From positions 1 through 11,060 of the forward strand of contig CANHAW010000033.1 in NCBI GenBank assembly GCA_947458675.1: a stretch of DNA of 11,060 bases, given 5' to 3'. Under the pieces are notes generated by a model, which did no database searches, was not told the DNA's origin, and worked only from the letters and a program-made list of their open reading frames with translations. The position numbers were made by a program, and so were the translations under genes. The DNA is from Beijerinckiaceae bacterium. Lineage in GTDB: Bacteria > Pseudomonadota > Alphaproteobacteria > Rhizobiales > Beijerinckiaceae. Shown here one piece after another: positions 7,103 to 11,060 of this stretch. The stretch's first letter is position 1; the number at the start of each line of letters is the position of its first letter.

Positions 7103-7681
7103 ATGCAATTCGCTGGAAAGGCAATCCGGACCGGTTTGCTCCTTTGCCTGCTGACACCATCTCTTGCGAGGGCGGCAGATCCGCCCTCGCTTGAAACCTG
7201 TCTGTCCTGCCACGGTGCGGGCGGCAATTCGATCACGCCGCTCGTGCCCTCGCTTGCCGGACAGCCCGTTCTCTTTCTCACCAACCAGCTCGTCTATATC
7301 CGCGAAGGCGTGCGCCAGATTCCGGCCATGGCCGGTCTGCTCGATAAAATGAGCGATGATGAATTGGTGCGCCTGGCCGAAACATTGGCCGCCATGCCGG
7401 CGCAGAAGAGCGATGAAAACATCGGCACGGAGCTGGTCGCGCAAGGCCGCCGGCTCGCTGAAAAAGCGCGCTGCGGATCATGCCATCTGCCAACCTTGCG
7501 CGGTCAGGATCACATGCCGCGACTGGCCGCACAAAGAAGCGATTATACCGAACAGGCGATGAAAGAATTCCGCGACAGCACGCGCTCAGGCGCCGATGCG
7601 CTGATGAGCAATGCTGCCGTGGGATTGAGCGATGCCGATATCAAGGCGCTGACACAATATATCGCCAGCCTGGCGCCGTGA
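7103..7681 (+). CDS. Diheme cytochrome c (c4-like), exported
   Basis: The protein is 192 aa with a Sec signal peptide (residues 1-24, ending SLARA). There are two heme c motifs: CLSCH (C33, C36, H37) and CGSCH (C124, C127, H128). Each begins a cytochrome c domain, so this is a tandem c4-type protein. Likely axial methionines are M76 (IPAM) in the first domain and M168 (DALMSN) in the second. It should carry electrons in the periplasm to a terminal oxidase or the bc1 branch. The ATG is 2 nt after the stop codon of the sugar dehydrogenase and has no strong SD, so translation is probably coupled. A TTG at 7097 overlapping that stop is an alternative. It is the natural electron acceptor for the two upstream enzymes, which is an inference from operon order. 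Confidence 0.93.
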   Translation: MQFAGKAIRTGLLLCLLTPSLARAADPPSLETCLSCHGAGGNSITPLVPSLAGQPVLFLTNQLVYIREGVRQIPAMAGLLDKMSDDELVRLAETLAAMPAQKSDENIGTELVAQGRRLAEKARCGSCHLPTLRGQDHMPRLAAQRSDYTEQAMKEFRDSTRSGADALMSNAAVGLSDADIKALTQYIASLAP

Positions 7682-7686
7682 GGCGG

Positions 7687-7715
7687 GTGCCGACTTAACG
7701 CTGTTCGGTCGGCAC
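7687..7715 (+). terminator. Inverted repeat between convergent genes, possible weak terminator
   Basis: GTGCCGAC (7687-7694) and GTCGGCAC (7708-7715) form a perfect 8-bp stem with a 13-base loop. It lies just after the cytochrome stop and overlaps the last codons of the convergent Bug gene. There is no T-tract directly after it, only TTCCTCGTTTTG, so it is weak as an intrinsic terminator but may slow read-through. Confidence 0.35.
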
Positions 7716-8759
7716 TTCCTCGTTTTGCAAGGCGCGCATACGCTCCAAAACGTCAGGCGAGAAGGCTGTTGCGCGCCTGATCATGCCAAGAATTTCTTCG
7801 CCATCCATGGGCGTCACATCGAGCGTCAGCTTGGTCGCCTCGTTGATATAGACGGGATCCTTCGACACGGCCAAAAACGCCTCGCGCAAAGCAGCCGCCC
7901 GATCTGCCGGAATGTCCGGCGGAGCAGCCCAGGGCCATGGCGCGCGGAAAGGCATGTCGGCCAGATCGACCAGATCCCGATCCTTGGGGTCGGCAACCAA
8001 TTCCCGGACCAAAGGCACATTGGGATATTCAGGCATGCGCGTATCGCGACCCATGACAACAAGAATATGCATATTGCCATCAGGCTTCAGCCAATCGGGC
8101 TTGGTTGAAAACAGCGAAGTATAGGTCGTCGGGCGCGCATCGACCTCGCCACGATCGACGGCAAGATTGATGTCATTGCCGCTTCTGTATCCGGCAAAAA
8201 TCTGGATGTTCAGGCGAACGATATCACGCAGTAATTTCGCCACTTCTGTGTCGGTTGCGCCTTTGCCTGTCACGCCAACCATCAATTTCGGACCATTGGC
8301 GCGGCGTATGTCATCGAGAGATCTGGCTTGCGCATTTTTACGCGTCATCAGGACGAAAGCATCGGTCGCGCCATTTGAGGATGAGCCCAGCCAGGTGAAT
8401 TTCATCGGATCGAACTGGACCTGCGGATTGCTCTTCACAATGGCCATCAGCGGCAGGCCGCGATCGATAATGCCGAAAGATGTGCCGTCGCGCGGCGCCC
8501 GGACGTAAAGATAATTGGCCGCGATCAGACTGGCTGCGCCGGGCATGTTCTGGACAACAAGCGTGGGATTGCCGGGAATGTGCCGGTCCATATGGCGCGC
8601 CAACAGGCGGGCATAAACATCATAGCCGCCACCCGGTCCGTAACCGACAATGACCTGGACCTGCTTGCCCTTGTAAAAATCAGCCACCGGATTGGCGCGC
8701 ACATCCGCGCTGGGAAGTGCCAACCCTACCGCCAGCGCCAAAGCCAATGATCTGATCAT
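7695..8759 (-). CDS. Bug-like (TctC-family) periplasmic receptor, longer variant
   Basis: The protein is 354 aa, somewhat longer than the other two Bug proteins here. A Sec signal peptide covers about residues 1-22 (ending DVRA). The mature start FYKGKQVQVIVGYGPGGGYDVYARLL is the signature of the divergent Bug subgroup with GYGPGGGYD in place of PFAPGG. LVVQNMPGAASLIAANYLYVRAPRDGT follows at about 67-93. The rest is a two-lobe solute-binding fold with the usual TctC-type C-terminal helices. A GGGGAGGGG SD is directly upstream of the ATG. It is convergent with the diheme cytochrome gene and lies between the oxidation operon and the housekeeping block. No TctA/TctB permease is nearby, so it must work with a permease elsewhere or act as a sensor partner. 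The ligand is unknown. Confidence 0.9.
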   Translation of the reverse strand: MIRSLALALAVGLALPSADVRANPVADFYKGKQVQVIVGYGPGGGYDVYARLLARHMDRHIPGNPTLVVQNMPGAASLIAANYLYVRAPRDGTSFGIIDRGLPLMAIVKSNPQVQFDPMKFTWLGSSSNGATDAFVLMTRKNAQARSLDDIRRANGPKLMVGVTGKGATDTEVAKLLRDIVRLNIQIFAGYRSGNDINLAVDRGEVDARPTTYTSLFSTKPDWLKPDGNMHILVVMGRDTRMPEYPNVPLVRELVADPKDRDLVDLADMPFRAPWPWAAPPDIPADRAAALREAFLAVSKDPVYINEATKLTLDVTPMDGEEILGMIRRATAFSPDVLERMRALQNEEVPTEQR

Positions 8760-8794
8760 TCCACCCCTCCCCGAACGAAATCTTTTCGTTTTGC

Positions 8795-8811
8795 TTTTGT
8801 TGAAAACAAAA
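8795..8811. promoter_or_regulatory. AT-rich inverted repeat upstream of the third Bug gene
   Basis: TTTTGTT, spacer GAA and AACAAAA form a perfect inverted repeat with 7-bp arms. It lies 36-52 bp before the Bug start codon in a local AT-rich stretch that contrasts with the GC-rich surroundings. Position and symmetry fit an operator overlapping the promoter. I could not assign -35 and -10 boxes with confidence. Confidence 0.4.
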
Positions 8812-8868
8812 TAGCAGATCGCGCCGGCGAGGCGAGAGGGTCAGGGCAGATCGGGGGATTTTTTAAAG

Positions 8869-8944
8869 TGGTGCCCGGGGGCGGAATCGAACCACCGACA
8901 CTGCGATTTTCAGTCGCATGCTCTACCAACTGAGCTACCCGGGC
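8869..8944 (-). tRNA. tRNA-Phe (anticodon GAA)
   Basis: The minus strand folds as a complete 76-nt tRNA including an encoded CCA. The acceptor stem is GCCCGGG with CCCGGGC. The D arm begins TAGCTCAGTTGGTAGAGCA. The anticodon arm is TGCGA-CTGAAAA-TCGCA, with GAA as anticodon. The T arm contains GGTTCGATTCC. The 3' end (8869) points toward the accessory region. A near-consensus promoter lies upstream on the same strand. Confidence 0.97.
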
Positions 8945-8952
8945 CTACGCTC

Positions 8953-8968
8953 TGGGCCGCAAGGCCCA
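8953..8968. other. Short hairpin in the tRNA-Phe leader
   Basis: TGGGCC, a four-base loop GCAA (TTGC on the transcribed minus-strand RNA) and GGCCCA form a perfect 6-bp stem 9 nt upstream of the mature tRNA 5' end. It would lie in the 5' leader removed by RNase P. It has no T-tract, so it is not an obvious terminator for yacG. Confidence 0.45.
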
Positions 8969-8980
8969 AGGAGTGGGCGG

Positions 8981-9009
8981 TTTATAGGAAGATGACCGGC
9001 GAATGTCTA
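8981..9009 (-). promoter_or_regulatory. Promoter of tRNA-Phe
   Basis: On the minus strand TAGACA (9004-9009) and TATAAA (8981-8986) are separated by exactly 17 nt. Each differs from the sigma70 consensus at one position. The predicted start is near 8974, giving a leader of about 30 nt. The promoter lies in the yacG-tRNA gap, so the tRNA need not depend on the upstream operon. Confidence 0.7.
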
Positions 9010-9073
9010 GCGAGAATGTCTGTCGATCCGGACGGGCTTGGCGCCTTGCGAACACGTTTTTGAAACAGTCGGC

Positions 9074-9292
9074 TCATTCATCCTGCCCGGCGGGGCGGCG
9101 GGCTGGCTGGGCCTCATCTTCGTCGGGCTCATCGGTCTCGACTGCGGGAATCGCATAAGTCCCGCCGAGCCAGCGGCCGAGGTCGATATCGGCGCAGCGT
9201 TTTGAGCAAAAGGGACGATAGGTCTCCTCTGCCGGTTTCCGGCAGATCGGGCAGGCTCCCGCTTTGGACCTGTTGTCATTGGCGGCCGTCAT
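9074..9292 (-). CDS. yacG: DNA gyrase inhibitor / zinc-binding protein YacG
   Basis: The protein is 72 aa. It has the YacG zinc ribbon: CPIC at residues 14-17 and CSKRC at about 29-33. The family motif RPFCSKRCADIDLGRWLGG follows directly, continuing as TYAIPA. YacG proteins bind GyrB and inhibit gyrase in the characterised E. coli case. The C-terminal tail here is acidic and disordered (DEPDEDE, then basic and Pro-rich), as is common in alphaproteobacteria. The ATG is 6 bp after the maf stop codon with GAGGCG just upstream, so it is co-transcribed with maf. A longer reading frame on the same strand covering almost the same bases is a shadow. Confidence 0.95.
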   Translation of the reverse strand: MTAANDNRSKAGACPICRKPAEETYRPFCSKRCADIDLGRWLGGTYAIPAVETDEPDEDEAQPARRPAGQDE

Positions 9293-9298
9293 CGCGCC

Positions 9299-9952
9299 TC
9301 ACACCCGGTTGAGCCAAAGGAGATGGGTCGGATAGCCCTCGCCGGAAAGCAGCGACACGGTCTCGTAAAGCGGCAACCCGACGACGGCAGGATAAGAGCC
9401 GATCAGATTGATGACAAAAGCGCCGGCCAGCCCCTGGATCGCATAGCCGCCCGCCTTGCCGCGCCATTCTCCGGAAGCGAGATAGGCCTCGATTTCGGCC
9501 TCCGAGAGCCGCTTGAACCGGATCCGGCTTTCCACCAGACGGCTGCGCACGGCCCCCTTCGGGGTCGCCAGGGAAACGCCGGTAAAGACACGGTGCGCGC
9601 GGCCAGACAGAAGGCGCAGGCATTGCAGCGCCTCGTCCGTCACTTCGCATTTCGGCAGAATGCGCCGCCCGACGGCGACCACAGTATCGGCCGCCAAAAC
9701 ATAGGCATCGGCGAGTTCGGGATCCTTGTGCAGACGCTGCGCGGCAGTGCGCGCCTTTTCCATGCCCAGCCTTGCTGCAAGGCTGCGCGGCAATTCGTTG
9801 CGCTGGGGAGTTTCATCCAGATCGGCGGGGAGCAGCGCATCGGGCTCAATGCCGATTTGCTGCAGCAGCGCGAGACGTCGTGGCGACGCAGACGCCAGCA
9901 CGAGTTTCGGACGCCAGCCTGTCTCCCGACCGTCCTTGCCTTCGTGGGTCAC
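9299..9952 (-). CDS. maf: Maf-family nucleoside triphosphate pyrophosphatase
   Basis: The protein is 217 aa. The Maf signature [19 protein letters not shown] is at about residues 17-35, with DETP near 46-49, the catalytic aspartate D89 in AADTVV, and [15 protein letters not shown]...[13 protein letters not shown] near 166-197. Maf proteins hydrolyse non-canonical or selected nucleoside triphosphates to monophosphates and pyrophosphate, helping to keep modified or wrong nucleotides out of nucleic acids. The start is GTG with GAGG 5 nt upstream; no ATG occurs in frame until residue 64, which would remove the active-site N-terminus. The first 13 residues are a short extension before the fold. 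It sits between infA and yacG, a common alphaproteobacterial order. I cannot assign it to the YhdE or YceF substrate class. Confidence 0.95.
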   Translation of the reverse strand: MTHEGKDGRETGWRPKLVLASASPRRLALLQQIGIEPDALLPADLDETPQRNELPRSLAARLGMEKARTAAQRLHKDPELADAYVLAADTVVAVGRRILPKCEVTDEALQCLRLLSGRAHRVFTGVSLATPKGAVRSRLVESRIRFKRLSEAEIEAYLASGEWRGKAGGYAIQGLAGAFVINLIGSYPAVVGLPLYETVSLLSGEGYPTHLLWLNRV

Positions 9953-9973
9953 GCGCGCCTCGCCTGAGCCGGC

Positions 9974-9997
9974 GACGGGCGGGCGATGTCGCCCGTC
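9974..9997. other. GC-rich stem-loop between infA and maf
   Basis: GACGGGCG (9974-9981) and CGCCCGTC (9990-9997) form an 8-bp stem with an 8-base loop in the 58-bp gap. There is no T-tract on the minus strand after it. It may be a processing or attenuation element that lowers maf expression relative to infA. Confidence 0.4.
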
Positions 9998-10010
9998 CTG
10001 TCGGTCCGGA

Positions 10011-10229
10011 TTACTTGAAACGATAGGTGATCCGGCCCTTGGTCAGATCATAGGGGGTCATTTCGACGAGAACCTTGTCGCCGGTCAGAACGCGAATGCG
10101 GTTCTTGCGCATCTTGCCTGCCGTATGGGCGATGATCTCGTGATCGTTCTCGAGCTTGACCCGGAAGGTGGCGTTCGGGAGCAATTCGCTCACCACGCCC
10201 GGAAATTCCAGCAATTCTTCTTTCGACAT
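10011..10229 (-). CDS. infA: Translation initiation factor IF-1
   Basis: The protein is 72 aa, exactly the usual IF-1 length. It starts [20 protein letters not shown] and contains [32 protein letters not shown] and the C-terminal [17 protein letters not shown], covering the whole S1/OB fold. IF-1 binds the 30S A site during initiation. The start codon has a GGAG about 11 nt upstream, a longer spacing than usual, and that GGAG can pair with an upstream CTCC (see the leader feature). It heads the infA-maf-yacG group; pssA lies 168 bp upstream on the same strand. A possible separate promoter lies at 10341-10368. Confidence 0.98.
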   Translation of the reverse strand: MSKEELLEFPGVVSELLPNATFRVKLENDHEIIAHTAGKMRKNRIRVLTGDKVLVEMTPYDLTKGRITYRFK

Positions 10230-10238
10230 GTGTCAGTG

Positions 10239-10281
10239 CGTCTCCGGCGGCGTCCGGGCCCGGCCTTAAAACCGGGAGACG
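10239..10281 (-). promoter_or_regulatory. Structured infA leader that may mask the ribosome binding site
   Basis: On the minus strand CGTCTCCCGG (10281-10272) can pair with CCGGAGACG (10247-10239) with one bulged base. The second arm contains the GGAG that serves as SD for infA. A 10-bp palindrome CCGGGCCCGG (10254-10263) inside the loop offers a competing fold. Translation control is possible but is inference only. Confidence 0.35.
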
Positions 10282-10340
10282 AGACGGCCTGTCCATTGGT
10301 GAAGTGGCCGGACCCTAATCGAGAACGGCGGCTTTGTGAA

Positions 10341-10368
10341 CTCATAGAGGCCCTCAGGAAGGGCGCAA
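10341..10368 (-). promoter_or_regulatory. Possible infA promoter
   Basis: On the minus strand TTGCGC (10363-10368) and TATGAG (10341-10346) are separated by 16 nt. It would give a leader of about 105 nt. A short GCCCT...AGGGC inverted repeat falls inside the spacer. Partial matches only. Confidence 0.3.
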
Positions 10369-10387
10369 TCGGCATTTTCCCGCCGCA

Positions 10388-10409
10388 AAACCCGGTTTCA
10401 GCCGGATTT
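10388..10409 (-). terminator. Possible weak terminator of pssA
   Basis: On the minus strand AAATCCGG, a six-base loop and CCGGGTTT form an 8-bp stem with one G-U pair, and the final T-run continues one base (TTTT) before GCGG. It spans the pssA stop codon. The T-run is short and partly in the stem. Confidence 0.3.
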
Positions 10410-11060
10410 GCTCTCTCCGGACGCAAGCGCAGCCGCTTCATCGGCCAAGGAAAGGGTGCGATGCCGGCGAATGGAGAGCGGCAACATGACCAGATAGGCG
10501 AAAGTCATTCCGATGAGAACTTCCATCGGGAATGTCGCCAGCAGCAGCACAAGCGCGGCCACGGCAAACAGGACGGGAATGAAATATTCGCGCGGCACAC
10601 GGCCGATCTGCTTGCCCGAAAAATGCGGCAACTGGCTCACCATCAGGAAGGCCACAAGCAGGACATAGGCAATTTCAAGCACGGTGAACAATCCGCCGCG
10701 CGGCATGCCGATGATCGAATATTGCAGATAGATGGGCAGCATCACGCAAATCGCGCCCGCCGGCGCGGGCATGCCGACGAAAAACTGCCCATGCCATGCC
10801 GGCTTGTTCGGATCGTCGATCATCACGTTGAAACGCGCCAGACGCAAAGCTGCGGCAATGGCGAAAACCATGGCCGCGAACCAGCCGAAACTGGGAATGT
10901 CCTTCAGACTCCAGAAGTAGAGAAGGAAGGCCGGCGCGACGCCGAAATCGACGAAATCGGCGAGCGAATCGAGTTCGGCGCCAAAGCGCGATGTGCCGTC
11001 GATCGCGCGGGCAAGACGCCCATCGAGACCATCGAGAACGGCTGCCACGACAATCATCAC
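10398..11060 (-). CDS. pssA: CDP-diacylglycerol--serine O-phosphatidyltransferase (phosphatidylserine synthase), 5' end outside window
   Basis: The visible 220 residues are the central and C-terminal part of a membrane enzyme that makes phosphatidylserine from CDP-diacylglycerol and serine, the step before phosphatidylethanolamine. The CDP-alcohol phosphotransferase motif D-x2-DG-x2-AR-x8-G-x3-D-x3-D is complete (visible residues 10 to 35, DGLDGRLAR...GAELDSLAD). ARFN and HGQFFVGMPAPAGA further on fit the type II PssA group rather than PgsA. At least five hydrophobic segments follow. The gene continues beyond the right edge, so the true start is not visible and the first codons here are internal. 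It reads in the same direction as infA. The C-terminus after the last helix is a short hydrophilic tail. Confidence 0.9.
   Translation of the reverse strand: MMIVVAAVLDGLDGRLARAIDGTSRFGAELDSLADFVDFGVAPAFLLYFWSLKDIPSFGWFAAMVFAIAAALRLARFNVMIDDPNKPAWHGQFFVGMPAPAGAICVMLPIYLQYSIIGMPRGGLFTVLEIAYVLLVAFLMVSQLPHFSGKQIGRVPREYFIPVLFAVAALVLLLATFPMEVLIGMTFAYLVMLPLSIRRHRTLSLADEAAALASGESKSG

Noticed and set aside
8841..8868. T-run on the plus strand next to the tRNA as a terminator
   Set aside because: The T-run (ATTTTTT) has no convincing stem before it and is on the wrong strand for the tRNA.
1..11060. CRISPR arrays, insertion sequences, integrases or transposases
   Set aside because: No regularly spaced repeats, no transposase or integrase-like protein and no terminal inverted repeats with target duplications were seen.

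Overview
The window looks like an alphaproteobacterial chromosome, probably Hyphomicrobiales. The evidence is the order pssA / infA / maf / yacG / tRNA-Phe on one strand, moderately high GC, and three Bug-type (TctC) periplasmic receptors of the kind that are multiplied in Bradyrhizobium-like and Burkholderia-like lineages. I cannot name a genus from the sequence alone.

The window has two parts. Positions 1 to about 8760 hold an accessory catabolic region in three units. (a) A locus around a LysR regulator: the start of a short-chain dehydrogenase and the LysR gene read leftward, while a DapA/aldolase-superfamily enzyme and a Bug receptor read rightward and end at a clear intrinsic terminator. 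The LysR/DapA intergenic region has a perfect 21-bp inverted repeat of the LysR T-N11-A type, placed close to -64 from a predicted promoter. (b) A second Bug receptor with a twin-arginine-like leader reads leftward, divergent from a three-gene rightward operon. That operon encodes an exported FMN alpha-hydroxy-acid dehydrogenase with a Tat-type leader, an exported sorbosone-dehydrogenase-like beta-propeller (PQQ type) and a diheme cytochrome c. (c) A third Bug receptor reads leftward, convergent with the cytochrome gene.

Positions 8869 to 11060 are housekeeping, all on the minus strand: pssA (partial), infA, maf, yacG and tRNA-Phe(GAA). The tRNA has its own near-consensus promoter, and its 3' end faces the accessory region.

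Read together, the accessory part suggests uptake and oxidation of organic or hydroxy acids. Bug receptors would capture carboxylates. The exported flavoenzyme and PQQ-type enzyme could oxidise hydroxy acids or aldehydes/sugars in the periplasm and pass electrons to the diheme cytochrome. The LysR-controlled aldolase-like enzyme and dehydrogenase would process a related compound in the cytoplasm. Substrates cannot be read from the sequence. The two most interesting items are the predicted periplasmic flavoenzyme/quinoprotein/cytochrome operon and the DapA-like protein, which keeps the Schiff-base lysine but lacks the other canonical DHDPS catalytic residues.
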